From Oceanobacillus polygoni (GTDB lineage Bacteria; Bacillota; Bacilli; Bacillales; Amphibacillaceae), in NCBI RefSeq assembly GCF_008304605.1, contig NZ_PIJY01000041.1, forward strand, positions 41,608 to 105,607: a DNA stretch of 64,000 nt, in the 5' to 3' direction. Each line of letters opens with the position of its first letter. Position 1 is the first letter of the stretch. Shown piece after piece: positions 37,100 to 45,983 of the stretch. A program made the position numbers and the translations under genes. The notes under the pieces were generated by a model. That model was not told the origin of the DNA and did not search any database. It saw only the letters and a list, made by a program, of their open reading frames with translations.

Positions 37100-37633
37100 A
37101 TGAAAATATACCCTGACTGCCCAGTTATTACGAGAACAATAGAGATTGGCGGGCTAACGAATATACAGCTTACTCAAAAAATGCAACAACACGCTATCAT
37201 GATGAATGAGTATGGAGAAAGACTCTTAACAGATGAAAGATTTACTACCTCTGAAACAACGTACAGCTTAAAGACCATTGAACTAACCGTTAGGAACCTT
37301 GGCTTCCCAGACGGAGCTACTTTGCCTACCATTTTTAAACGGGCAAGCGAACTTGGTTTGGAATTGTGCCCTCATGAGCTGGGACCTCACCTAAGATTAA
37401 AATATCTAGATCAGCCTGAAGGTCATTCAGGAATTTCTTCGTCCCAGCATCAGGCCCCTTCTGGTTCCATCACAATTGCATCGGAAATAATAAGTGAAGA
37501 CGATGATTTTCCAAAAGGCTTTTACATTAGAAAAATTAACGACGAGTTATGGCTACGCGGGTACGTTGCTGATCATCTGCACGTTTGGAATCCGAATGAT
37601 CACTTTATCTTTTGCCAAGCAAAAAACTTATAG
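37100..37633 (+). CDS. Conserved hypothetical protein
   Basis: 177 residues, soluble, no signal or membrane segment. Recognisable conserved blocks are NLGFPDGATLPTIFKRASEL, GLELCPHELGPHLRLKYLDQ, GSITIASEIISEDDDFPKGF and LWLRGYVADHLHVWNPNDHF. I know this pattern only from proteins of unknown function in Bacillales and do not assign a role. AAGGAG site before ATG 37100. Confidence 0.65.
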   Translation: MKIYPDCPVITRTIEIGGLTNIQLTQKMQQHAIMMNEYGERLLTDERFTTSETTYSLKTIELTVRNLGFPDGATLPTIFKRASELGLELCPHELGPHLRLKYLDQPEGHSGISSSQHQAPSGSITIASEIISEDDDFPKGFYIRKINDELWLRGYVADHLHVWNPNDHFIFCQAKNL

Positions 37634-37758
37634 AAGTGAAGTATTAAGAGAACGAATTACCAACTTTTATTCCGTGCAAAACGGTGCAAGAATTTAACTA
37701 GATGCTCATCCAAAAGATAATTGATTTAGTTTCACTTTATAAGCTTGGAGGATATCTA

Positions 37759-38007
37759 ATGACTTTTTTATCAACTGTAATGGATTTTTTCTATCAAAAT
37801 TTTATTCTTCTATTACTCTCACTTTTCATTATCAAAGTTATTCTCATGTTTTTTATCAAAATAGGAACCGCTCTCATTATCTCTACTTGTATAGTGGTAG
37901 TGATGGGAATAGCAGCAACTTTCGTGGTAGATCAAACGAGATATACAACATTTAAAGATGCTTTTTCGGATAAATGGCTTTATGGGTTTAGAACTGAAAG
38001 AAGATAA
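37759..38007 (+). CDS. Small membrane protein of unknown function
   Basis: 82 residues with two hydrophobic segments (NFILLLLSLFIIKVILMFF; GTALIISTCIVVVMGIAATF) and a charged tail. ATG 37759 has a TTGGAGG site. Its last 50 bases overlap the next open frame in another phase. The two may be parts of one gene split by a frameshift, since the second frame continues with a soluble acidic domain. Confidence 0.55.
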   Translation: MTFLSTVMDFFYQNFILLLLSLFIIKVILMFFIKIGTALIISTCIVVVMGIAATFVVDQTRYTTFKDAFSDKWLYGFRTERR

Positions 38008-38209
38008 GGTTCCCATTCCTAATGATTGGGATTACACTATTTCAATTACCACAAATAATCAAATAAGAGAAAGTCTTTCCGTCACAGATCGCCTTACTTT
38101 TAACGTGAATGATAGTCATATTAATAACTATGAAGTTGTTGATGAAAGAAACCATCTTAAAACAGTTACTTCTCTCATGGAAAGTGATGAAGTTGAGTGG
38201 GATATGTAG
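37958..38209 (+). CDS. Small hypothetical protein, possibly the frameshifted C-terminus of the preceding gene
   Basis: 83 residues (KEDKVPIPNDWDYTISITTN ... TSLMESDEVEWDM). It has neither a good ribosome site nor a clear start; ATG 37958 and ATG 37982 are both inside the upstream gene. If joined to the preceding frame near 37990, it would make a membrane-anchored protein with an extracytoplasmic acidic domain. Low confidence as an independent gene. Confidence 0.4.
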   Translation: MLFRINGFMGLELKEDKVPIPNDWDYTISITTNNQIRESLSVTDRLTFNVNDSHINNYEVVDERNHLKTVTSLMESDEVEWDM

Positions 38210-38322
38210 AGATAGGTACGTTATATTTCTTCAAGTAAACTGGTACCTTATAAAAATGGAACTCTTAAGATATATAGGTAACTATCAAAGAAGTGATTTT
38301 TTAATAGCGGAGGCGTGTTATT

Positions 38323-38511
38323 TTGAAGAAATTCCCTCTTATCGGAAAAATAAATGTAGGATTAGGAATTATTTTTTTCTTATTTGGTATTTTCTTGCTC
38401 ATAGAAGAACTTAATCAAATCTCCTCTTTCAAAGATTTCCTTCTGTCCATTTCCTTTATTCTTATTGGAATAACTATATTTTTATCGGCATATTTTTACA
38501 AAAGTAATTAA
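38323..38511 (+). CDS. Small two-span membrane protein
   Basis: 62 residues from TTG 38323, after GCGGAGGCG. Two hydrophobic segments (NVGLGIIFFLFGIFLLIEE; DFLLSISFILIGITIFLSAY). Function unknown. It belongs to a run of small membrane genes on the plus strand; the next one begins 19 bases downstream. Confidence 0.55.
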   Translation: MKKFPLIGKINVGLGIIFFLFGIFLLIEELNQISSFKDFLLSISFILIGITIFLSAYFYKSN

Positions 38512-38529
38512 CAAAAGGAGGACATTCAT

Positions 38530-38805
38530 TTGGAACCAACTCCACTAACTTCTCGCAATACTGAAATAGGAAATAAAGAAATCACTTTCAGAAAGGGACT
38601 AAATATATATGGGACTATTACTATTCTTGGACTAATACTGTCAATTTTTACGAACCCTATTTCTATAAATGAAAGTATGCAAATTTTTTATAATGAAGAC
38701 TTAATGATGGATGAGAAAAAGTTGAAGGAATTTTCACTATTCATTTTTGGTGCTGCATTCGTGTACTTTTCCTTAGTAAATCTTTATTACAAATATATGA
38801 GGTGA
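38530..38805 (+). CDS. Small two-span membrane protein
   Basis: 91 residues from TTG 38530, behind a full AAAGGAGG. Hydrophobic segments at about 28-45 (GTITILGLILSIFTNPI) and 68-86 (FSLFIFGAAFVYFSLVNLYY), with a charged loop between. Function unknown; likely co-transcribed with the preceding small membrane gene. Confidence 0.6.
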   Translation: MEPTPLTSRNTEIGNKEITFRKGLNIYGTITILGLILSIFTNPISINESMQIFYNEDLMMDEKKLKEFSLFIFGAAFVYFSLVNLYYKYMR

Positions 38806-38838
38806 CTGAGGTATGTATCAAAATAGGAGTTGTCAACC

Positions 38839-39375
38839 ATGAATATAACAATTGCGCAAGAACACCCCACGGATTACGAACTAACGGAAAACGTTGTAAA
38901 GGCTGCCTTTGAGCATGCAGAGTACAGCGATAAGAGTGAACACAAACTAGTATCTCGACTTAGAAAATCAGACGCATTCATTCCAGCGTTATCTTTAGTG
39001 GCAAAGGATCGAGAACAGAACAAAATTTTAGGACACACTCTTTTATCTAAAATAATAATTCGTAATGACAGCCAAAGTACAGCATCACTTGCCCTTGCAC
39101 CTGTTTCTGTCTTACCAGCGTATCAAGGCAAAGGTATGGGCAGCCTTTTAATTACCGAAGCATTGAAAAAAGCAAAAAAACTTGGATATAGCTCTGTTGT
39201 GGTATTAGGACACCCGGAATATTATCCGAAATTCGGATTCCAAAAAGCATCCTTATGGGGAATAAAAGCACCTTTTGAAGTGCCAGATGAAGCATTTATG
39301 GTAATTGAATTAAGTGGAAATGCTCTTCATACTATTTCAGGGGTCGTGGAATATTCAAAAGCGTTTTTTGAGTAA
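38839..39375 (+). CDS. GNAT-family N-acetyltransferase (YjaB/YhbS-like)
   Basis: 178 residues. N-terminal EHPTDYELTENVVKAAFEHA and acetyl-CoA loop LAPVSVLPAYQGKGMGSLLI, followed by VVVLGHPEYYPKFGFQKAS, which is the pattern of the YhbS-type GNAT branch. Substrate unknown. ATG 38839 is nine bases from AGGAG; the GTG/TTG upstream overlaps the site. Confidence 0.8.
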   Translation: MNITIAQEHPTDYELTENVVKAAFEHAEYSDKSEHKLVSRLRKSDAFIPALSLVAKDREQNKILGHTLLSKIIIRNDSQSTASLALAPVSVLPAYQGKGMGSLLITEALKKAKKLGYSSVVVLGHPEYYPKFGFQKASLWGIKAPFEVPDEAFMVIELSGNALHTISGVVEYSKAFFE

Positions 39376-39460
39376 GTGATTTAAAGAAAAGAAATAACTA
39401 AAGTTTGTAAGAGTTTGAGCTGCTAGGACAGATTCATTTTATAAAAAATGAGGTGATGTA

Positions 39461-39667
39461 ATGGGATTTTATTATTTTATCATTCTTTTTATAGGCGTTT
39501 TTCTTATTTTAGGAGCGGCTTTACAGGCATTTAAACATCTTTCACTCTTAAATAAACGAGTGATATTTTTAGGCTCTACTGGTGTTCTCTTAATTGGTTT
39601 ATCAATCTTTTTATTTACACCAGGCAGCTCCGATGTTATTGCTGAGATTTTTGGATTGACTAACTAG
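39461..39667 (+). CDS. Small two-span membrane protein
   Basis: 68 residues with two hydrophobic stretches (FYYFIILFIGVFLILGAALQ; VIFLGSTGVLLIGLSIFLF). ATG 39461 after GAGGTGATGTA. Function unknown. The following 200 bases contain an open stretch ending PTTILEALRK without a start, which may be debris. Confidence 0.55.
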   Translation: MGFYYFIILFIGVFLILGAALQAFKHLSLLNKRVIFLGSTGVLLIGLSIFLFTPGSSDVIAEIFGLTN

Positions 39668-39875
39668 ACGTGATGGCGATAGTTGAGGCTGAAACAGAAG
39701 TGATACTTGAACAATGATCCCTTGGTTAGTGCATTGGAAAATATATTCCAAATATCGGCAATGATCCTACTACTATTTTAGAAGCTTTAAGAAAATAAAA
39801 AGAGAAAGAAAGTTAACATAAAACAAATAAGAAATGCTTAGAAATATATTTCCATATGTTTAAGAACATTACAGC

Positions 39876-39917
39876 AATGCTTTCAGCCCTTCAATAAAAG
39901 GGTCGAAAGCATTTTTT
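39876..39917 (+). terminator. Intrinsic terminator
   Basis: AATGCTTTC-GCCCTT / AAGGGT-GAAAGCATT with one bulge and six T, between convergent genes. Confidence 0.85.
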
Positions 39918-39929
39918 GTTCATAGCAAT

Positions 39930-40664
39930 TTAGGCTTGTGATTTATGATGGAATGGACATTTTCCTTGGATTGGCTCTATATCATCTCCGATAAAAAATT
40001 GCTTCCATTCGTTATGGGTCAGGTCGCCAAAGTGCCCGATATCGGGGTGTTTGGGCAGTTCATCCCAAACCTCTACACGTTCACGGACTTTTTCACGAGA
40101 CATTATACCGGCTTTTTCGGTTCCTTCCAATCCTTCAAAGATTTTACGAGGCTGGAATCCAAGCACCATGGCATTTCCAAGATCCCGTGTTTTCCTCTTC
40201 TTATATGCTGGCGCATTTCCAAATGCGAAAATTGGCTCACCATTAAAATGAAAATCCCATAAATAATGATCTGGATCACGAGGAGCATATGCTGGCCACT
40301 CCACACCATCTGCTTCATGCAAATATTGCAGAATCTCCCAAAATTGCTTGCGGTAATCCTCCAGATTGCCCTCTTGCTCAAAAGGCTCAACAAATACAAA
40401 AAGTCCATGCCTTTTATAGTTTGGTGATTGAAACAGCTGAAGAAAGTTTTCAATTGCGGACGGTAAATTACTCCAGTCGTCTTGGCTGATAAAAGCATAA
40501 CGAAGCTCGCCCCTTAATTCGGCTCTCATCCCAAAAAAACAAGGAAATGTTTTATCTGTGACCGTGTTATGAAAAGTTTCATATTCTTTATGGAGCCAAC
40601 TCGGCAGGTCTGTTCTGTTATAAAAATCCTCTTTTATTAGTAGCACTTTTTCCTTCGTAGTCAT
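39930..40664 (-). CDS. YqcI/YcgG-family protein
   Basis: 244 residues. Conserved family blocks are FPCFFGMRAELRGELRYAFI, GLFVFVEPFEQEGNLEDYRKQFW, DPDHYLWDFHFNGEPIFAFG and a C-terminal CPFHH motif. The family, found in many bacteria, is of unknown function; the CPFHH motif suggests a metal or heme-related role but that is speculative. ATG 40664 follows TGGAGGCG. Confidence 0.85.
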   Translation of the reverse strand: MTTKEKVLLIKEDFYNRTDLPSWLHKEYETFHNTVTDKTFPCFFGMRAELRGELRYAFISQDDWSNLPSAIENFLQLFQSPNYKRHGLFVFVEPFEQEGNLEDYRKQFWEILQYLHEADGVEWPAYAPRDPDHYLWDFHFNGEPIFAFGNAPAYKKRKTRDLGNAMVLGFQPRKIFEGLEGTEKAGIMSREKVRERVEVWDELPKHPDIGHFGDLTHNEWKQFFIGDDIEPIQGKCPFHHKSQA

Positions 40665-40995
40665 TGTTCGCCTCCACTGCATGTATTCATATTTCCCTTA
40701 AACCACCTTTACCCTTCTTGTCTTTTCTAGAAACGATTTTCTTTAAATACTAGTCAAACTAAGCTTTATTATTTCGTTAGAAAAACACCGTATTTTTATA
40801 ATGATGGAACATAATTATCTATGCTTCGGATTCAACTACGAAGGTACCGACCCTGAAGGCTAGAGTAGAGAAACTAGCTTTCGGGGTAACAACCAAACCC
40901 TTATTTCTTGATAACATATATCCAAAACCCTAGCAGCTCCCTCCTTTTTCCGATACAATTATAATAGAATGCAATTTAGAAATGTGGTGGCTTCC
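40665..40995. other. Intergenic region with two tandem hairpins and the bceR promoter
   Basis: CTTCG-N10-CGAAG (40824-40843) and CCCTGAAGGCTAG-N10-CTAGCTTTCGGGG (40851-40886, 13 pairs with two G-U) form tandem hairpins with no T-run. They lie upstream of a TATAAT at about 40953-40958 that probably serves bceR. Their role is unknown; they could be the remains of a terminator or a small RNA. Confidence 0.35.
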
Positions 40996-41691
40996 TTGTT
41001 TAAGATTATGCTTGTTGAAGACGATGCTTCCTTATTTAATGAAATAAAAGAACGGTTATCCCAATGGTCGTATGATGTGTACGGTGTTCAAGATTTCAAT
41101 CATGTGATTCAGGAATTCACAGCGGTGAAGCCTGATCTTGTCATTATTGATATCCAATTGCCGAAATTCGATGGTTTTCATTGGTGTCGTATGATTCGCT
41201 CACATTCCAATGTCCCGATTATCTTCCTGTCCTCACGTGACCACCCAACAGATATGGTCATGTCCATGCAGCTTGGCGCAGACGACTTTGTTCAAAAGCC
41301 TTTTCATTTCGATGTGCTCATCGCTAAGATTCAAGCAATTCTTCGCCGTGTGTACAATTACAGCAACGAACAAACAGAATTGCGGACATGGTGCGGTGCA
41401 ACGGTCGATTATATGAAAAGCACCATCAGCAACCATCTAGGAAGTCTTGAATTAACAAAAAATGAAATGTATATTTTGAACGTTTTAATCGAGCAAAAAA
41501 ATCAAATTGTTAGCCGCGAAGAGCTCATTAAACGTTTATGGGATGATGAGCGTTTTGTCAGTGATAACACCTTAACCGTTAACGTTAATCGGCTACGCAA
41601 ACGCTTGGGAGAGCTTGGGCTTGGACGCTTTATTGAAACAAAAGTTGGACAAGGCTATATGGCGATAGAAGAGGCTTATCGGCATGATTAA
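40996..41691 (+). CDS. bceR: BceR-type response regulator
   Basis: 231 residues. Receiver domain with phosphoacceptor Asp52 in VIIDIQLPKFDGFHWC, then an OmpR-type winged helix (GSLELTKNEMYILNVL, DNTLTVNVNRLRKRL). Very close to B. subtilis BceR along its length (MSMQLGADDFVQKPFHFDVLIAKIQ). It activates the adjacent bceAB genes in response to antimicrobial peptides such as bacitracin. The start is TTG 40996, which gives the conserved N-terminus MFKIMLVEDD; an ATG at 40969 would add a non-conserved extension. Confidence 0.92.
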   Translation: MFKIMLVEDDASLFNEIKERLSQWSYDVYGVQDFNHVIQEFTAVKPDLVIIDIQLPKFDGFHWCRMIRSHSNVPIIFLSSRDHPTDMVMSMQLGADDFVQKPFHFDVLIAKIQAILRRVYNYSNEQTELRTWCGATVDYMKSTISNHLGSLELTKNEMYILNVLIEQKNQIVSREELIKRLWDDERFVSDNTLTVNVNRLRKRLGELGLGRFIETKVGQGYMAIEEAYRHD

Positions 41692-42688
41692 AAAGTACGT
41701 AAGTGAAAGACGCAGCTGGATCATCCTCTTTCTAGCCCTGCAAGCCCTCTTCCTACTAATCGCTTACCTTGACGCATCAATCCACTTTCAATCGATTTTG
41801 TACATTGTTTTTTTGAGCTTTATTATTTTCATTCTTTTTTTGATGATACGTTATCAGAAAGAGGCAACCTTCTATAAGGGATTAGAAGCGTTGGACGATG
41901 ACTTTGATTTAACAAGCTTAAGAGATGCAAGGACACCGTTTGAAAAAATAACAGAAACACAACTAACTGAACAAGCGAAGTATTACAAAGAATCGTTATC
42001 TGATCTCCTTATCAACGTCGAGCAGGAAAAAGATGATCTCTTAGGTTGGATTCATGAGGTGAAAACACCATTAACGACCATGCAACTAATGATGGACCGC
42101 CTGGAAGATGAACGGTTAAAAACGCAATTAAATAATGAATGGTTACGAATCCATCTCCTGCTCGATCAGCAGCTCCATCAGCGACGTATCCCTTTTATTA
42201 AAAACGACCTATACATCGAGGTCACTGCTTTGGAGCCGCTCCTTTACAAAGAAATAAAGGACTTAAAATCATGGTGTATGCAAAAAGGAATCGGATTTGA
42301 TATTTCCTTACAGAGATCTGAAGTTCTAACCGATGCAAAGTGGCTTGCTTTTATGATTAGGCAGCTGTTAACGAATGCCGTCAAATATAGTGAGCAATCC
42401 GACATCCTCATTTCAAGTTATCTAGAAGAAGGCCAAGTTAAGTTAGCGATTAAAGATGCAGGACGAGGTATCGACCCGAGAGACCTTTCTCGTATTTTTG
42501 ACAAAGGCTTTACATCGACGACAAGTCACCATGACAATGCCGCAACTGGCATGGGTCTATATTTGACCCAAAAAGTAGCTGTATCTTTAGCTATCGAGAT
42601 TAATGTTCAATCAACACTTGGAGAAGGCACGACCTTCACCTTAACCTTTCCAAAAAAGAATGCATTTGTACAACTCACAAGCATGTGA
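41684..42688 (+). CDS. bceS: BceS-type intramembrane-sensing histidine kinase
   Basis: 334 residues. Two membrane segments in the first 56 residues with almost no extracellular loop, as in intramembrane-sensing kinases. Phosphoacceptor His124 in LLGWIHEVKTPLTTMQ; ATP-binding N box LLTNAVKYSEQS and G box GMGLYLTQKVA. These kinases sense flux through the BceAB transporter rather than the peptide itself. It overlaps bceR by eight bases, so the two are coupled. Confidence 0.92.
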   Translation: MIKKYVSERRSWIILFLALQALFLLIAYLDASIHFQSILYIVFLSFIIFILFLMIRYQKEATFYKGLEALDDDFDLTSLRDARTPFEKITETQLTEQAKYYKESLSDLLINVEQEKDDLLGWIHEVKTPLTTMQLMMDRLEDERLKTQLNNEWLRIHLLLDQQLHQRRIPFIKNDLYIEVTALEPLLYKEIKDLKSWCMQKGIGFDISLQRSEVLTDAKWLAFMIRQLLTNAVKYSEQSDILISSYLEEGQVKLAIKDAGRGIDPRDLSRIFDKGFTSTTSHHDNAATGMGLYLTQKVAVSLAIEINVQSTLGEGTTFTLTFPKKNAFVQLTSM

Positions 42689-42709
42689 CAAAATTGTCAT
42701 ATGCTTTTT
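42681..42709 (+). terminator. Terminator after bceS that contains a BceR-box-like palindrome
   Basis: GCATGTGACAA / TTGTCATATGC with a 2-base loop and five T forms an intrinsic terminator. Its core TGACAAAATTGTCA (42686-42699) also fits the BceR-type box TNACA-N4-TGTNA and overlaps the bceS stop codon. One sequence may therefore end the regulatory operon and recruit BceR for the bceAB promoter 60-100 bp downstream. Confidence 0.6.
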
Positions 42710-42788
42710 CTTTTTGTTCGGTAAATCGAAGGAAACGAGTAGGGAATTCACTTAAGATAAAACTAACGAATAAATTAGGAGTGGAAAC

Positions 42789-43550
42789 ATGCATATTCTA
42801 CAAGCAACTAAAATCCATAAAAACTATGGAAATAAATTTAATAAACAAGAAGTGCTTAAAGGCATCGATATGACCGTTGATAAAGGTGAATTCGTTAGTA
42901 TTATGGGCGCATCAGGTTCCGGAAAAACGACCTTGCTCAATGTGTTATCCTCTATTGATGAAGTTAGTCAAGGGTCGATTAAAATTGAGAACACCGATTT
43001 TACGCGCATGCGTGAAAAACAATTAGCCGAATTTCGTAAGCAGCATTTGGGTTTTATTTTTCAGGAGTATAATTTGCTCGATACGTTAACCGTTAAGGAA
43101 AATATTCTATTGCCATTATCAATCAAAAAGACGCCGAAAAAAGAGGCAGATCAAAAATTCCATGCACTTGCTACAGAACTTGGCATTGCTGAGTTACAAG
43201 ATAAGTATCCAAATGAAATCTCCGGTGGGCAAAAGCAGCGTACATCAGCAGCCCGCGCTTTCATTCATGAGCCTAGCATCATTTTTGCAGACGAGCCAAC
43301 AGGAGCTCTCGACTCCAAAGCAGCTTCCGATTTATTAAATAAATTAAGTGAGCTGAATGAAAAGCTACGATCGACGATAATTATGGTAACGCATGATCCT
43401 GTAGCTGCAAGCTATTCTTCCAGAGTAATTTTTATTAAGGACGGTCAAATCTATACCCAATTAAATAAAGGGGACCAAACAAGGCAAACGTTTTTCAAGG
43501 ATATTATGAAAACACAAGGCGTATTAGGTGGGGTTCATCATGAGCATTAA
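42789..43550 (+). CDS. bceA: BceA-type ABC transporter ATP-binding protein
   Basis: 253 residues. Walker [11 protein letters not shown]-loop [14 protein letters not shown], signature SGGQKQR, Walker [17 protein letters not shown]. It belongs to the MacB/BceA group that works with FtsX-like permeases to protect against lipid II-cycle antibiotics. ATG 42789 after TTAGGAGTGG. Its last codons overlap the start of bceB. Confidence 0.93.
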   Translation: MHILQATKIHKNYGNKFNKQEVLKGIDMTVDKGEFVSIMGASGSGKTTLLNVLSSIDEVSQGSIKIENTDFTRMREKQLAEFRKQHLGFIFQEYNLLDTLTVKENILLPLSIKKTPKKEADQKFHALATELGIAELQDKYPNEISGGQKQRTSAARAFIHEPSIIFADEPTGALDSKAASDLLNKLSELNEKLRSTIIMVTHDPVAASYSSRVIFIKDGQIYTQLNKGDQTRQTFFKDIMKTQGVLGGVHHEH

Positions 43551-45492
43551 TCACTTGATTTATCGAAACCTAAAGAAAAACCTGAAAAACTATTATCTTT
43601 ATGTCTTTGCCCTAATCTTTAGTGTCGCTCTATATTTCGCGTTTGTTACTTTGCAGTTTGACCCGGCAATGGATGCGGCAGAAGGGTCGATTAAAGGAGC
43701 TGCCGGAATTCGAACTGCTTCCATCGTTCTTGTCGGTATTGTTACGATCTTTCTGTTATACGCGAATACTATTTTTATTAAGCGACGAAGTAAGGAAATA
43801 GGATTATTTCAATTGATCGGGATGACAAAGGGGAAAATTTTTCAAATCCTTACGATTGAAAATCTCATTTTATACTTCGGATCACTTTCTATCGGGATTT
43901 TTATTGGCTTTGCTGCTTCGAAGTTTATTATGATGATTCTATTAAACGTTATTGGCATCGAGCAGGTAGCAGCTTTACGTTTTTCAACCGAGGCCTTGAT
44001 CCAAACACTACTCGTTTTTGCAGCAATTTACTTTTGCATTATGATCATGAATTTACTATTTATTAAAAGGCAGAGCATCCTATCCTTATTCCGCGTTCGC
44101 TCATCGACAGAAGCGAGGGCCAAAAAAATGTCCATCTTCGAAATGATTATCGGCATTATTGGAATCGGACTTATCATTCTCGGCTACTTTGTCTCAACAA
44201 AGCTATTTAGTGGTGACTTTGTCACATTTCCCCAATTAATCATAGCAATGGTGAGCATCCTAGCTTCTGTCATTATTGGGACATATTTATTTTACAAAGG
44301 GAGCGTCAGTTTTATCCTTCATCTCATTCGAAAAAGTAAGGGTGGCTATTTAAATCTGAACGACGTCCTATCCCTTTCATCGATTATGTTTCGGATGAAG
44401 TCGAATGCATTGCTTTTAACTATCATCACTACGGTATCTGCCCTGGCGATTGGATTATTATCCTTAAGCTATATCTCCTATTATTCAGCAGAAAAATCAG
44501 CAGAACAAAGTGTGCCAGCTCATTTTTCAATAGCAGCTGCAGAAGATGCAGAAGCATTTAAAGCTGCATTAGATACAGATAAAATCGCATATGAGGAAAC
44601 GAAAATTGATGTCGTTCAAGTTGATGTAGATGTATCACAAATCATGGAAACGGATTTCAGTGAATCAGAAATGGTAGCCGATCCAAATAAGATGATCTTA
44701 CCTGTAGTCAGTGAGGATGCTATTAAAGGAGTTGATGTATCTTCTGAAGAAGTTATCTTTACTGGTTACAGCGGGGTTCTCCAGCAGTTTATTTCATTGA
44801 AAGAATCTGGCGAGGTAGCGTTTGTAAACCCAAACGGAGAGATTAAGCAACACTATTTAGGCTTACGCGAAGGCACTATCCTTTCTTATAACTTCACAGG
44901 TGGCGGATTACCAACCGCTATTGTTGATAGCACGGTCTTCGAGCAGTTAATGCAAGACATGGATCCAGTTATTCAAGACCAGCCACCAATTTATATTGGA
45001 ATCGATATTGCAGACCAATCCGAATTAGCACAGGCTGACGGAATCTTCCAATCTTTAGAATTACAAGATGATAGTGCGAGTCTCTCCCAGCTTGCGTTAT
45101 TCCAAAATCAAAAAAGTGCAATGGGACTCATTATGTTTATTGTTGGATTTCTAGGCTTAGCCTTTCTTATTACGTCCGGGTGTATTCTATACTTCAAGCA
45201 GATGGATGAAAGTGAAGAAGAAAAAGCAAATTATACCATTTTAAGGAAACTAGGATTTACACAAGGCGACTTATTGCGTGGTATATGGCGAAAGCAGCTC
45301 TTTAACTTTGGGATTCCATTAGTGATCGGACTCTTCCATAGCTATTTCGCCGTTAAATCTGGTTGGTTCTTTTTCGGCACCGAATTGTTGACACCTATGA
45401 TTATCGTCATGCTCGTCTATACGGCACTGTATTCTATTTTCGGCATATTGTCAGTGCTGTATTATAAGCGGGTGATTCGCGAGGCGTTGTAG
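43540..45492 (+). CDS. bceB: BceB-type permease
   Basis: 650 residues. Ten membrane segments in the BceB order, with FtsX domains and a large extracellular region between TM7 and TM8 (about residues 315-530, starting near [15 protein letters not shown]). The N-terminal [21 protein letters not shown] is typical. With BceA it removes target-bound peptide antibiotics and signals through BceS. ATG 43540 overlaps the bceA end by 11 bases; the GTG at 43528 is too close to its ribosome site. Confidence 0.92.
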   Translation: MSINHLIYRNLKKNLKNYYLYVFALIFSVALYFAFVTLQFDPAMDAAEGSIKGAAGIRTASIVLVGIVTIFLLYANTIFIKRRSKEIGLFQLIGMTKGKIFQILTIENLILYFGSLSIGIFIGFAASKFIMMILLNVIGIEQVAALRFSTEALIQTLLVFAAIYFCIMIMNLLFIKRQSILSLFRVRSSTEARAKKMSIFEMIIGIIGIGLIILGYFVSTKLFSGDFVTFPQLIIAMVSILASVIIGTYLFYKGSVSFILHLIRKSKGGYLNLNDVLSLSSIMFRMKSNALLLTIITTVSALAIGLLSLSYISYYSAEKSAEQSVPAHFSIAAAEDAEAFKAALDTDKIAYEETKIDVVQVDVDVSQIMETDFSESEMVADPNKMILPVVSEDAIKGVDVSSEEVIFTGYSGVLQQFISLKESGEVAFVNPNGEIKQHYLGLREGTILSYNFTGGGLPTAIVDSTVFEQLMQDMDPVIQDQPPIYIGIDIADQSELAQADGIFQSLELQDDSASLSQLALFQNQKSAMGLIMFIVGFLGLAFLITSGCILYFKQMDESEEEKANYTILRKLGFTQGDLLRGIWRKQLFNFGIPLVIGLFHSYFAVKSGWFFFGTELLTPMIIVMLVYTALYSIFGILSVLYYKRVIREAL

Positions 45493-45610
45493 TTTTTGGT
45501 GATGTGACTTTGAATTCATGGGAGGTTATTGATGCGCCACTCCGGTCAGCTAGCGCTCGTTACACGACGACGAATTGCCGGAACTATCCTCCCCAAAGTT
45601 ACTTCGATAT
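45493..45610. other. GC-richer structured intergenic block
   Basis: About 80 bases from 45520 differ in composition from the surroundings. GGGAGG and CCTCCC at the ends, plus inner CCGG/CCGG pairs, could fold into a loose stem. No ORF with a ribosome site. Possibly a small repeat; function unknown. Confidence 0.25.
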
Positions 45611-45615
45611 TAAAA

Positions 45616-45650
45616 GCAGTGAATCTTTTTACATGGTTCACTGCTTTTTT
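45616..45650 (+). terminator. Intrinsic terminator of bceAB
   Basis: GCAGTGAA / TTCACTGC, 13-base loop, seven T. Confidence 0.85.
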
Positions 45651-45742
45651 ACATTACCGTTTAACAGGTAACGAAACCCAATAATCAGGAAGGCTATAAT
45701 GGAAGCTAAATAGATGGAAAGACTGACAAAAGCTAACCCCAT
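45638..45742 (-). CDS. 34-residue single-span membrane peptide
   Basis: ATG 45742 to TGA 45638 on the minus strand, behind a very strong TAGGAGGGGGAAGGA. The peptide begins MGLAFVSLSIYLASIIAF, has one membrane segment and ends with a basic tail (GNVKKQ). Its 3' end overlaps the bceAB terminator, from the opposite strand. Small single-span proteins assist some Bce-type transporters (VraH in Staphylococcus), so a link is possible but unproven. Confidence 0.5.
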   Translation of the reverse strand: MGLAFVSLSIYLASIIAFLIIGFRYLLNGNVKKQ

Positions 45743-45983
45743 TCCTTCCCCCTCCTATATAGTTCATCTTTTCAAAACGATCTCGATGGCACAAATCTTA
45801 CCGCACTGCTAGAACACCTTCTATAATTGGTTTGAAAAAGAAATTCATGATTTCGTAACAAAAAGCGAAAACTAAGTTAAAAAGTGCTGACAACAGGTGT
45901 GTTTTCAGATAAGATGTTGTGGTGGTTAAAAACGATCGTCTAGCATCAAGAATTCACATCATTTTTCTAGGAGGTTCCAACAG
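45743..45983. other. Divergent promoter region
   Basis: 240 bases between the small membrane peptide gene and the YitT-family gene. AT-rich with several TTGACA/TATAAT-like fragments; no other structure that I can support. Confidence 0.3.

Noticed and set aside
38109..38414. 101-aa ORF overlapping two small membrane genes
   Set aside because: Out-of-phase overlap with better candidates and no ribosome site.
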